The translations under genes and the position numbers were made by a program. The notes beneath the pieces were generated by a model. It saw only the letters and a list, made by a program, of their open reading frames with translations, was not told the DNA's origin and did no database searches. A stretch of DNA of 64,000 bases from Nymphaea colorata (taxonomy: Eukaryota > Streptophyta > Magnoliopsida > Nymphaeales > Nymphaeaceae). Positions 1 through 11,440 of the stretch are shown one piece after another. The stretch covers positions 5,850,575-5,914,574 of the forward strand of contig NC_045144.1 of the NCBI RefSeq assembly GCF_008831285.2, read 5' to 3'. How positions within the stretch are numbered: position 1 is the stretch's first letter; each line of letters starts with the position of its first letter.

Positions 1-740
1 AGGACGACCATATTTTTTTTATTCTTTCTAATATTTTTGTGATATATAGATGTTTTGTTTTCATTGCAGAAATTTTAATGTTGCCCTTCTGAATTCATGT
101 TGTTCCATTAGAAGTGGTAAGTGGTGATCTGAAAAATGAACAAAAGCTTGGGCGCCTATTTGTTAGCTTTGAAAAGTTGGGTTTGTTAATGGTCCAAAAG
201 CTGTGCATAACTTTTTCATAACAAAATTATTTAGGCTTTTTGTATCTTAAGCAATTGAATCAAGATGATTAAAATAACAATAAAAGAGTATGTTGAAGGT
301 CTGATTACATAATTTTTAGCAATGTGTGAATATGCTCAAGTGAATCAACCTACCACCTTATTTTCATTTGTTAAATTTACAAAATATTTTAGGTTATCTT
401 ATCAAACAAAAATAAATTCGTATCGACTTTACTTCATATTGATAGAGGAAACAATAGGATGTATATCAACCAAAATACTTCGATGTCAGGGGTAAAGCTA
501 GAAATTTTTTGTGAAGTCGGCTTAGAATAAGTGATTTCTTTTTTTTTTTAGTTTAATTGTAAATTTCTTTTAAAAAATTTTTGAGGTGGGGCTAGAGTCC
601 ATGTGGTCTTACCTTAGCAACGCCCCTGTTTGATATAGAGTAACATGAGGGAATTCAAGATCCGACGGATGCCATATGGTTAAAAAATTTAAAATCTGAT
701 GCAAAAAAAAAAGTAACTGTGGGGAGCATCAGTGACAATT
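1..740. repeat. Segmental repeat block, first copy
   Basis: This AT-rich block is collinear with 18823-19630, including the phrases around TTGCCCTTCTGAATTCATG, a shared MITE and the sequence GGGGAGCATCA at its right edge. A shorter copy lies at 11155-11425. No coding potential is seen. The block probably continues to the left of the window. It retains the uninterrupted site into which a MITE inserted in the 18823-19630 copy. Confidence 0.8.
487..628. mobile_element. hAT-type MITE, 142 bp
   Basis: The ends are inverted: the left end reads CAGGGGTAAAGCTA and the reverse complement of the right end reads CAGGGGCGTTGCTA. It is flanked by TTCGATGT (479-486) and TTTGATAT (629-636), an imperfect 8-bp target duplication typical of hAT insertions. 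A copy at 19336-19524 occupies the same place in the paralogous block, so the insertion predates that duplication. There is no coding capacity. Confidence 0.65.
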
Positions 741-1336
741 TATGGTGCAAGAGCCGCTCCTGGTGTTCGGCTGAATCAATTGTGAATCGGCAAAAGAATT
801 TAAAAATTCATCTTTGGAAAAAGATGAATGGAAAATTGTAAAAGTTAATTCCAACGAAAAATTCTTTAAATAAGAAAGAAGTGGCATATAGAACTCTTAA
901 ATCGACCACTGAATTAAACCGTTCCGCTACAAATTTGATTCAAATGGGTAGATGCATTTTATAAGCATGATAAAAAAAAAAAAAGGCTCATATCTGGAAA
1001 GTTATATGATCCATAAACATGGCCGGCACTATTTGCTGTTAAGAATTAGATTCCAAAAGCATAGAAGTTTATGCGCTATGGCCCCTAACACGATCAGACT
1101 TCATTGGATATGATCGGATCGGATTAAAGGAATGACATCTGGCTAGACTTAATTGCTTACGTATTTGGTTTTAAAAAAATGTTGGATTGGATTTGGATCC
1201 ACATTTGAATTCAATTTTAATAAATAGCCTATATTCAATACCCATATGATATATATTTTAAAGTTAGTTCTTAACGTATCATAATTTGGTTTAAATTCAG
1301 TTGTATATATTCAAAGGATATATTCATGATCATTTG

Positions 1337-1448
<112 letters not shown>

Positions 1449-2162
1449 TCATGCTTCAAACCCGACCGACCGACCTGGGCCGGTCCGGCCCGGCCCGATG
1501 GCCACCCCTAATCCTAATGAAGGGCTGGCCATCTAGTTAAGCAGCGGTACTTCCATGTAACCTACTTGTTGATTTGATTTATCGGCTTCATTTGCTTCGC
1601 TTGTTTGGTGGGTTCTCTTCTTGTATCCCTGAGGCAGTTTGAATTCTTGGCAGTATATGGGCATTGCTGTTTGGGGTTTGACGCATTGTCGGCTTGTTTC
1701 TTTGATATCCTGATTTCTTAACTTGGGGTTTTGCAACGGAGACCACGGGAATCTTGTAAGTGTTCATGTACTGGAAATGAGATGCTGGTCTTGGCATTTC
1801 TTCTGTGTTGATCTTTCAGTTTCATGAGCATGCGACGGTTTCTTCTGGCCTTGTGATTTCCCCATTCTCAATGTCGAATTTAAAAGGTTAGCTGGGGAGA
1901 TAATCTTTGGAGTTGTCAGTTTCGATGAATGAGAATGGGAAATTAGGGTGGTGGTAGTCTTTACCTCATGAGAACTTCTAGGGAGTCCTGCTTTAGCTTG
2001 TCTTTCTTGGCGAAGAAAGTTCTTAACTCGGCGTATTGTGATTCGTGCATGTGTTTCCGTGTTTCAAATTTTGAATATCTGTCAGTATAGTAAAGCAGAG
2101 AAATTGGGGGTGGAAATTACAATATTAACTTTTGACTGGTCGTTTTTGTGTGACTTGTTTCT

Positions 2163-2193
<31 letters not shown>

Positions 2194-2208
2194 ATATATA
2201 TATATATA
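2163..2208. repeat. (TA)n(TG)n(TA)n microsatellite
   Basis: A TA run is interrupted by six TG units and then returns to TA. It is non-coding. Confidence 0.95.
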
Positions 2209-2634
2209 GCTTAACTTTTAATATCTATTTCAGATAGTGAGTTTTATGATTTTCCTGATGAGCAATAATCTGGTTTAGTGGGGTTGATCATTCAAAACTA
2301 AGTAACTATGCTACTATTGTGCACAGATACTTATTTTAATACTGACATTTAGTTGACAACCCTAGAGTTTCATGAGTTACATTGCCTGATAATCTTTTTT
2401 CGCTATCTGCACATGGGTTCACAAGCCTCACACTTGGCAGGTCAAAAAGTTTTTTGGTTCTTCACTTGTTCTATCTGTGTATGCTATTCGCTTCTTTTCA
2501 TATTTGTCCCATGTGTATCACATCTTTCTCAAACTAACAAGATGGGCTTCTTTCTTGTGGTCTCTGCCTTCAGTGTTCACTACTTCACTTTACCTCTCAC
2601 GCAGAAACTTTTTCCTTGTGTCTAATTGGAAATA

Positions 2635-3821
2635 TTATACTGCTACTATCCCTATCAGAAGGTGGTGGTTCTATGATTCTACATCAAGTTCCAGAAGGTC
2701 ATGTTGGTGCATATTAGAGAGGAGGTGCTCTTCTTAAAACAATTACAGATCCAGGTTGCTCGGTAATTTGGGCTTTGTATGTCAATACATTTTCATACTA
2801 CATCCCTAAACAAAGATCTATTTGTTATTCAAGGTTTTCATTTGAAGATGCCTGTTGTAACCCATTTCGAGCCCATTCAGGTGACCATTCGGACAGACTA
2901 GGTATAAACATCAAGCATGCTGATGAAACAATTTTCTTTCACTGTTTTGTGCTTATTACCAAATCAAGTGGTTCACACCGTTGATTATTCAGTCAAATGA
3001 AGTTTGGTATTAAATCTTATCTTTAATCATGCTTGAAGTTTCTTTAACTAAAACGTTTATTTGTATGCGAAGATAACAACTTGAAGGGCGATGACAAAAT
3101 GAATCTTAGAATTGTGACTCTCCTAATTTCCTTGCTGATGCCTTTTCCTCTCCTACAGCTTTTTTTTAAATTGAATACCTCTGTGCCATATTAGTTAAAA
3201 ATTATAGCATAGCTTTATGTTTTAGCACCTTATCAAGTTTTTTTTCTTGGGTAGGTAAGGAATATCTCATGTGGTACAAAAGGTGGTGTTATGATCAGCT
3301 TGGAGAAGGTTGAGGTACTGCTTTCAGTTGTCCTTATTGTTTAAATTTTGTGATGCACAGGATTTTATTTGTAGTTCTTATACTCTTCATGGTCAAGTTT
3401 TGACTTACGTAGGTTGTTAATCGGCTCCGCAAAGAATATGTTTACAGCACATTGCTGAACTATTGGGTAAAGTATGACATGATATGGATATATGATAAAA
3501 TTCATCATGAGATCAATCAATCTTGTAGTTCGTATGCTCTGCAATAAGTTTATATCCAAGTGTTTGATCAGGTGAGTTTATGAACAATCCAAAACTTGGA
3601 TTTCGTCACGTTCATAAATTAAACCATCAGTGTGGAATTAAATTATTAATCAGTACTTGTTAAATAACTTTCAGATTGATGATAAGATGAAGGAAGCAAT
3701 TCAAAGTGACTGCACACTTTATGCTCCACGCATTGAAATTATTAGTGTTCGTGTAACTAAGCCAACTATACCAAATAGGATAAAAAGGAACTTTGAGCAG
3801 ATGGAAGAGGAACGTACTAAG
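2635..3821 (+). pseudogene. Erlin-like SPFH pseudogene, exons 2-6 only
   Basis: Five blocks match exons 2-6 of the intact erlin gene at 22154-27092 and keep splice-like borders: 2635-2754, 2834-2901, 3255-3314, 3413-3571 and 3675-3821. The last three have exactly the lengths of their intact counterparts (60, 159 and 147 bp). The translation still reads [29 protein letters not shown] and RVTKPTIPNR. Three in-frame stops kill it: TAG at 2715-2717 replacing Trp, TAG at 2899-2901 replacing Gln, and TAA at 3545-3547 replacing Gln. The first exon (membrane anchor) and exons 7-9 (coiled coil and C-terminus) are absent. Because introns are preserved, this is a DNA-level duplicate rather than a retrocopy. 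A truncated transcript is possible but a working SPFH protein is not. Confidence 0.9.
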
Positions 3822-4973
3822 GTGCAGAAGCCCGCTCTCTTCTTTACTAAGACAGATGATCTCTGTCTACATTTTCTTTTCTTATCATTAGAGAAAATAG
3901 AAATAGGTTCTGAAATCATTTCCTCTTGTGGTCTTCAAGATAGGCCTTTTAGATTGATGGGTCATCCCATGAAGTTTCTAAAACAAGATGTATGCCTTAT
4001 GGCCTGAGCTAGTATATGTCATAAGAAAGGAGGCTTGTGGACCTCTTGGGGTTTTCATGAGCTTAAATGAAAGCTCGAGCTTATAATCAAGTCGAGTTCG
4101 TGTTACAGAAACTCAATCCAATTACACCCAACTAAGCACATTCAAAATTTTTTGGGGTCTAATTTCCAGACTTAAAACGAAGGAGCCAGATCAGGTCACT
4201 TGGGTAGTGTGTAAACGACCTTAACTGGTGGCGCTCGAGCTGTGAGTCTGTGACTTGGCCTATCGAGTTGAGACTGAACTGACCTTATATAGCTCGACTT
4301 GAGCTTCAGTCAAGCAAGGTGTGAGGAGAGTCGAGTTTGAACGCACTGTACATGAAAAATTATTGGGCAAAAAGGGTTTTGTGACAACATCAAAAGGATA
4401 AAGGAGTAAAGACTATCTTAAAACCATGAAGCAGCATGGCGAGTGTAAAGGGGTTCCCACGGGCCCGTGTGGGCAACTGCCCACATGTGTTTTCATCAGG
4501 ATGAAAATGGCATCTGATATGTGTTGGCTTCTGCTCTGAATCACCATCCCTCCGAGGGACCAATGTCTCGCAGGTAACGTCCTAATGGTCTCCAATTTAA
4601 TCCTTTTCAAAAACCTACCACTTTTCTTTTAATCTGTGCGAGTTGCATCTTGCCTTCCCCATTAGAAGAACGGCATTTAGAATACATGTTTATATAGCAC
4701 ATGTTTCTTAAATACCATGTTCTTGTTCTAAAAAACAAAGTGTGAATATGTTGGATCTAGAAGCAATTATAGTTACATTATATTTTAACCAATACGAACG
4801 TAGAGTTCCTATAGTATATGTTACAAGAAAATATGGTTTAAAGACACAATGTTCTTCTTATCAAACACCTCTATTACAACCTAAAATAATATTGCCAACT
4901 ATTCATGTTTAAGGGTTGTGCATAGGAGAGTGAAGAAAAAAACACCAACTGATAGCTTGAAGATTAAAGGCCC
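3822..4973. other. Non-coding stretch with CGAGCT-rich repeat fragment
   Basis: The first bases continue erlin intron-like sequence. About 4040-4330 is rich in GAGCTCGA/TCGAGTT words, like fragments at 19640-20120, 27700-27860 and 35900-36240. The remainder is AT-rich and I see no gene. Confidence 0.5.
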
Positions 4974-5448
4974 GTAGGAATGTCAAATGGATTGGATGCA
5001 GATTGAATATCTAATCAAGTTCCTTCAAAAAAGTCAGGTATGAAATTTAACAACTGATTAAAAAATTAGATTCAGATTTAAAAAATTACTTCTGATCAGA
5101 TTTGATCTTAAATAAATATCTGATTGTGTTCAGACTTGGGTTGAATTTGGATTTAGTTTTAAATAAATGTCATATATCCATTATTTACATATTTTGAAAA
5201 TCAGTTATTAGTATATAATAATGTGATTCAGATTTGGATGTATATTTGAACGTTAGGTTTGGATTTGGTTGTAAACGTAAAAATAGGATTCAAATGGGGT
5301 TTGGATTTCAAACTTCAAATTTGGATATGCTTATACATTTTTCTTCACATGCATTCAAATCCAAATTCGAGTCCGAATATATAAATATAAGATAAATTAG
5401 ATAAACTAAAAATTAGATCCAATTCAAATCCGACTCATTGACATCTCA
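4974..5448. mobile_element. hAT-type MITE, ATGTCAA family, 475 bp
   Basis: The left end reads GTAGGAATGTCAAATGG and the reverse complement of the right end reads TGAGATGTCAATGAG. The flanks AAAGGCCC (4966-4973) and AAAGACCC (5449-5456) form a near-perfect 8-bp duplication. The interior is made of GGATTTGGATT/AAATCCAAAT-like words. Related, more eroded copies lie near 7420-7710, 11845-12275 and 36635-36980. It is non-coding. Confidence 0.6.
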
Positions 5449-6904
5449 AAAGACCCAAGTTCAAGCTCATTAGAAGGAGTTTAATTCAAGCTTATCCAAT
5501 TCTAATGAGCTAATTGGTGTTTCGTAAGTTTCAATTAAAAATGAATTTTGAAGCAAGGGAAGGAATTGATTTTACAAGGGCGGAGCCAGGGCAGTTCCGG
5601 CATGGGCCCTGGTCCCACTTCAAAAAAATTTAAAAAAATACTTGTAAATATTAGAAAAATTCACTTGTTCTACATAAAAATTAAAAAAAAAAAAAAGATA
5701 TTTCGGCCCTAGTAAAAATTTAGAAACTTTAATTCGACCTCCCTTATAAAAAATTTTTGGATCCCAGTCATCTTCTACACCTTGTTTAAGTAGACTATAT
5801 ATATATCTCAAATTTATCAAATTGTGTTGCCAATTTGATTGGTTAATGATCTGAACGGTTTTGAGGTAGGAAACATAAGACTATATATACGTAGTTCTCC
5901 GGTGATGCATGAATGCTGCATAACATAAATTTTTTGTTCCTATCTATCTATTCACAGCCTCAGTACCATACATCCCATCCAAATGGCCTTAAAGTTTGAA
6001 ACATAGTTGGGATACTCGCCGAGTTGACTCGGGAATAGCTCAAGTCAGCTCAGATCACTAATAACGTCGCCCCCCTAAATCAGCCCTGACTTGGCCTGAA
6101 TAGGCCCTGATTCACTTGCAGTGATTTACATGTTGGTTATTTGAATACTCAACGAATGAATGAATTGATAAGTCAACTCGCTAACCTAGTGACCTGGTCA
6201 TCTGCTCATCCAAGCCCGAGCTATGGGCTTCCCAACAATGGTTTGAAATTTAGAGCAACAATATAACTTCCAAAATTTTCTGGTATATATGCATTAGGAT
6301 ATATTGGAAATTTTGATTTTCTTTTTTTTTCAAGGGTAGAACAATAATTTACATTTTTTTTTTAAGTGAACTTGCTTTGCTTGCAACACCAGCCATTACT
6401 ATTATAGGAATATTTTTTTTGGTGAGGACATAGTTAGGGCTACCGGGGTTTATAATCACAGCTAAACGTTTCCGCAGATGAAGGGAGAAAGAAGCATCCT
6501 TGAATTTCCTCAAGCTCAACTCAAATAGTTAAAACAACTCTTTATCTCTTCTTTTCCCCACCCAGTGTCCGGTTTGTTTTTAACATGGAAAAATGAGAAC
6601 TATATGGAACTGTATAGAGCGAGACATTTCTTGTCTGATAGATGGCTTTTCAAGCTGCCAACATCAAGGTGAAGATCCAAAACATTTTATCTTTGATTCT
6701 TTTCTCTTTTGTGCATTTTTTTTTTATTTGCTGGGACTTATGGATTTTAGAGACATCGTAAACCATCCATCATGATGATAACAATTTACTGTACATAGTT
6801 TAAATGGTCACTCAGAGCACACTATCTGAGTGATGCATTGCATTTATGTGATATCTTCCCATGTATCGGATGGCTGTGAAACGCACGGTCCAGTGTGTCA
6901 GTAA
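5449..6904. other. Intergenic, partly duplicated at 12270-12600
   Basis: About 5500-5990 is collinear with 12270-12600 (shared words TAATGAGCTAA and TCTCAAATTTATCAAAT), so it is the 3' part of a segmental duplication. A GGCGGAGCC-type MITE fragment sits near 5578-5765. About 6000-6220 holds degenerate TCAACTCG words. No gene is recognised. Confidence 0.5.
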
Positions 6905-7030
6905 AGTAATGATTTTTACCAACACTATCTTCACCAACAATATCACGAAACGTTGGTAAAACAACTACCAACGCGTGTCTTCGTTTCACCGACATTTTCT
7001 GGCCATCGCTAATGCTTAGGTTTTGTAGTG
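6905..7030 (-). mobile_element. CACTA-type transposon terminus fragment
   Basis: Read on the minus strand from 7030, the sequence starts CACTACAAAA and is followed by short reiterated words such as TTAGCGATGG, GTCGGTGAAA and GTTGGTAAAA. This is the usual design of a CACTA (EnSpm) end with subterminal repeats. I found neither the opposite end nor a 3-bp target duplication, so this is a terminal fragment or a heavily deleted derivative. Confidence 0.5.
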
Positions 7031-8175
7031 ATAATATTGATCGGGATTGAGTAATAACTGAGAAACAAAAAAAACCATTGATTTTAAAGTCTTATTTGAT
7101 TTGACCTGTACTCAAACAATCTGTATATTCTTTTGGATCTCTAAACTTGTTTTTTATAAATCTATTCAAATGGCAGAGAGAGATCTTAGTTACTTCAAAA
7201 GTTCTGCGCATAACCAAACGTGTTAACCACGAGGTCTGTCTTAAGTTCTTTCGTTCCATGGAGAAGGACGGTCTGGGGATGGGTCAACATGGTGCACCAT
7301 GAGTGGCAAGACCATTACTTACCTTTGAAATTACCCATCCAAGTCCAGCCCATCATGGCCAAATTCCCTGTTACATATTGGGTTTGATGCCTATATATAT
7401 ATATATATATATAAGCTTTTACAACTGAATTCGATTTTTACATTCATATCCGAACCTGAATCTGATTTGTACATTCATATCCAAATCCGAATCTAAATTT
7501 TGAACCGGATTTGACCTATTTTCAAAACGTAAAAGAATTAAGTATACAATATTCGTTTTAAAATAAATTTGATCTGAATTCGTGTCTTAATCCCGTCGAA
7601 TATTTGTCCGGTCGGTTGATTTTCTAATCAGATATTAAAATTCTTTTCATATCTGATTTTTTCAAAAAGATTTTGCCGGATATTTGATCCAAATTGAATA
7701 TATTGACATCCAGACCGTGAAGACGAGAGGTGTAGAATGTCTAAGGATAAAGGATAAGTTAATGGGAGTTGCGTGGTGAACCAGCCAATTTAGACACTGG
7801 CTGAACAAGAGTGGGGCCTCATCTCCTATACGCAGTTATTCGTTGTTTTTACAAAGCATAACTACAAGATCCTTTTTGGGTTTTTTCTGACCAGTAGAAG
7901 ATTAGAAATAGGATTACAAACTCTGCAAACCATATGCGCACCCGCACATTAATGCCTAAACAGCATAAAAATAAAAAATTTGTTCCTAGAAATCATATTG
8001 ATCGGATTGAGTTATACGCTGAGAATTAAAAAAAAAAAAACAATTGATTTTAAAGCCTTATTAGATTTGATCTATACATAAACAATTTGTATACTGTTTT
8101 GGATCAATCAACATTATTTTTTATCTGTTAATATGGTCGAGAGGGAAGTGAGTTCACTAGTGCTATTGTGAGAGT
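7031..8175. other. Dispersed non-coding repeats
   Basis: About 7030-7200 recurs near 7990-8170 and again near 10250-10410, recognisable by TGATCGGATTGAG and TTTTGGATCTCTAAAC. About 7245-7330 recurs near 9200-9280 and 11470-11560 (CATGGAGAAGGAC). A short (TA)n lies at 7391-7412 and an ATGTCAA-family MITE remnant at about 7420-7710. No gene is seen. Confidence 0.55.
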
Positions 8176-9080
8176 CTAAAACTGAAGTATACATTGGTCG
8201 GCTGGCACGTAAATCATCTTTAATTTAGTCATGGATAAATTAAGTGAATTCTCCCTCAAGCTGCTCTTATCGATGAAGACTAGCGGGTTCTTTAGAGGGA
8301 AAAATTCCTTCACCCGTGACATGTATATTCTGCCAGTTGGAGGACGAAGACATCTATAACCCCTGAACTGTGTGCTATATTCAAGCAAAATGCATGATAA
8401 TGATTTTGGATCAAAATTTGATTCTTGATATCCATGTAGATAAGAAAAACATCATAGTATGGATGCTTTCCAAAAACATGAAAATAAGAAGAGTACATAT
8501 TTAAAGTGGATGATGGTAGTCCATTGATCACGTAGACGGCAATAGAAAAAGCTTTTATCCAAAAAAAGTTTTTGGTGTGTTGGAATAGAACATCATTGTC
8601 TATACTTTCTTTCAGCATGCCATTCTGCTTGACACGATGTTTGTCATTTTATTTCCTTTTTTTTTTTTCATTTTTTTAGGGGTGAGCGGTTCATTGCCAC
8701 CGCCCCTAAGAGAGACCTTCGGCCCCCCCTCTGTGCCCGCCCCCCGGGGTTTTCACAGAACTGCGTCGGGCCCTTTTACAGGCCAAGAGTAGTGCGGGTT
8801 GGGACGTGACAGTGGTCGCTCCAAGAACTCGAACCAAGCCATTAGAGGAGCAAGACCACCTTGCCGCCCAGTGCGCTACCACCCCTTGGGGTCATTTTAT
8901 TTCCATTTTATCAAGACAATATGAATGAAATTTTGACTATTGTACTCTCCACCACCATCGGATTGGAATTTTTAACATATCTATAAAAGTGAACAAAAAC
9001 TTTAAAGAAATCATAGTTCTTCTTCAATGGATAGAACCAAGTGAATTTTGTGCACCCATCAACAAAAATTCGAAATTTTT
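8176..9080 (-). pseudogene. Eroded Copia integrase remnant, split by a SINE
   Basis: On the minus strand, broken frames translate to parts of a Ty1/Copia integrase in the correct order. These are FTWFYPLKK, then FQSDGGGEYNSQNF (second catalytic Asp region), then KQNGMLKE, FWIKAFSIAVYVINGLPSS and, at the low end, YSTQFRGYRCLRPPTGRIY. Frameshifts, stops and a deletion around the PEQNGVAER region show long decay. No LTRs could be assigned. A SINE at 8657-8890 interrupts it. The lineage differs from the two full elements further right, whose matching segment reads [13 protein letters not shown]. Confidence 0.85.
8657..8890 (-). mobile_element. tRNA-derived SINE with 14-bp target duplication
   Basis: The element is GC-rich against an AT-rich surround and reads on the minus strand. 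It has an A-box-like TAGCGCACTGG (8868-8878) and a B box GGTTCGAGTTC (8825-8835) at tRNA-like spacing, and ends in an A-rich tail (T-rich on the plus strand at 8657-8677). It is flanked by perfect copies of GTCATTTTATTTCC at 8643-8656 and 8891-8904. Deleting one copy plus the insert rejoins the Copia remnant around it, which confirms it as a later insertion. Confidence 0.9.
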
Positions 9081-10589
9081 ATTTTTGACCAGATGAGAGC
9101 AAGACCCTAAAGATAAAAATGAACTTTCATTAAAGGTTCATATATGACTCTCCATCAAACGTATCAACCAGACTTTAATATCTTCCATTTCATTCCTTTT
9201 TATTCCATTCCATGGAGAAGGACAAATGTTGGACCACGGGCTCAACCATCACTCACTTTTGGAATATCCCTGATTTGACCTTATGAGGTTGAAGGCTTTG
9301 GGTCCTTAGCTGAATCGAAGAGGTAAGCACGGTGTTCATAACATTCTCAAATTTTGACGGAGTCTTTCTATTTTTTTCCATTTTAACCTTGGGTGGGCCA
9401 ACTCGGCCTGCTAACTTATATTTAATATTTAATTATATTATTTTTTACATTATATGTATTTTCATGTGATTAATAATGTTTATACATTATTTATTTTTAT
9501 CATTCCTAGGATGATTTATTGCTTTAAAAGAATAGCAGATAAATCCTCTCTCTTGGGTTTATGAAACATCTGAACTATGTATGTATAAAAGATTATGTAA
9601 TTATTATTAATCAGCCAGTCAATTCAATCCACTTTATCAAGTCCCTATTCAATTTTCATACATACATAAAGTCATTATCAAGTACACGTAAAAACATGAA
9701 TGAAAAAAAGTGTTTTTTTGTATTCTTTTCATGCTGCATTTCCTACTGTTTTTGGGCGGACCTGCTTTTAATGATTTTAACACTTTTTTGTTTAGAAAAT
9801 GAGTTTTTGTTTAGAAAATGAGTTTTCTGTGGCTATGGAAGCCATTGTTGATTTTCTGTTTCTATTTTCACGTTAACTTTTTCCCTAAAAAGTATTGATT
9901 ATTGCAAATGAAAAAAAAAAAAAAGTGTCCATATGTCATAGATCCACACTGAAATGGTTTCTATATATTTCATTTTGTGACCGCTAGTAGCACGATCATA
10001 AGTAGCTTTAAAGTCTGCAAACCATATGATATTAGCAGTGGCCGAGCTATGTTGTAACGCGATGTTGGCAATTTCTGCCCACAAATTTATTTTATTATAC
10101 ATATAAACTTTATTAATTTTCAGTTTTTTTACACTGAGTGCTTCTTAAAGTTTGTATTTTAAACTTAATATGTTCGTCAATAAAAAATTTGTAGTTCTAC
10201 CACTGCATATGAGCAGTGCCCATTAATGTCTATAAAAAATAAAAATTAACAAATTGTTTTTAGATATGATATCATCAGATTGATTTATATATTGAGAAAT
10301 CAAGAAAATGCCATTGAGTTTACAATCTTATTAGATTTGCTCTGCACATAAACATTTTGTATGTTCTTTTGGATCTCTAAACATTTTTTTTCTCATCTAT
10401 TGTTGACAGATATTTCTGAAAATAACAAAAGTTTGTGCTCACAATCAAAAGTGTCATCCACGACGAATGGGGTTATCCCGTTTAGATCATCACATAACTC
10501 AAAACTACAAACACAAAGTAAATAGAGGAACTAATTCAGATCTTTTCAGATCTCATTTTCATCAATAACTTAAATTGTCCATAATATAT
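9081..10589. other. Gene-free AT-rich stretch
   Basis: It holds a T-rich/A-rich repeat at about 9665-9890 related to copies near 16680-16925, 55650-55960 and 60030-60310, a short 19-bp tandem duplication near 9790-9830, and a dispersed repeat at 10250-10410. Nothing resembles a gene. Confidence 0.5.
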
Positions 10590-11440
10590 ACCTCTTCTTA
10601 TCTATCCCCTTCCCTCGTTTAGTTTATTGAACCGTTGACTCGAAACCAACTCATTGAATTCCTGTTCTTCGTGGAAATTGAAAGATGAGGTATTGATGAT
10701 TTATTTATGATTGAGCCGATCATTGCATAGTTTCTTAGACCTTGTTTCCACATTTTTTCTTCTAAAGTTGCACATTCCACACGTCATAGAATTTTTGGTG
10801 ATGTTGATGGAACCGAGAACCGGTCTATCGCTTCAAAAGCTTAATTTTAAAGATAAGATTTTGTCGCCATCAAAACGTTGGTCCATGTAACAAGATCCAA
10901 GTAACAATTTGTGGATTGAGACCTGTCCGGGAATGAAACTCAATGGGTTGAAATCTGTGTTTTATACATACACAAACCTAATCGTTTCTTAACTGGCTTT
11001 AGGGAAGCATCTAGAAATTTTTCATGAATTAAAGTTTCTAAATTTTGATTAAGGCCGAAATACCATTTTTCAAAATTTTTATATAGAACAAATGAAATTT
11101 TCTAAAATTTACATATAAATTTACAAAAGTGTCAACCACTGACACCAATGTACAAAATTGCCCTTCTGAATTCATGTTGTTTCATTAGAAGTGGTGAGTG
11201 GTGATAAGAAAAATGTACAAAAACTTGAGCGCCTATTCGTTAGCTTTGAAAAGTTAGGTGCTCATTTGTTAATGGTCCAAAAGCTGAGCATCTGTATGTA
11301 ACTTTTTCATAACGAAATTATTTAAGCTTTTTGTATCTTAAGCAATTGCATCGAGATGATTAAAATAAACAAGAAAAGAGTATGTTGAAGGTCTGATTAC
11401 ATAATTTTTTAGCAATGTAGTGAATAAATTTGTGCACATA
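10590..11440. repeat. Segmental repeat block, second copy
   Basis: About 10590-11120 is collinear with 17940-18490 (shared words TTGACTCGAAACCAACTCA and AAAGATGAGGTATTGATGA). About 11155-11425 matches 80-310 and 18905-19165. Together they link the three degenerate segments of the left third of the window. The block keeps the empty site of the MITE found at 17782-17934. It is non-coding. Confidence 0.8.

Noticed and set aside
8657-8890. A tRNA gene at the A/B boxes
   Set aside because: The boxes sit in a 234-bp insert with an A-rich tail and 14-bp target duplication, and no cloverleaf is formed. It is a SINE.
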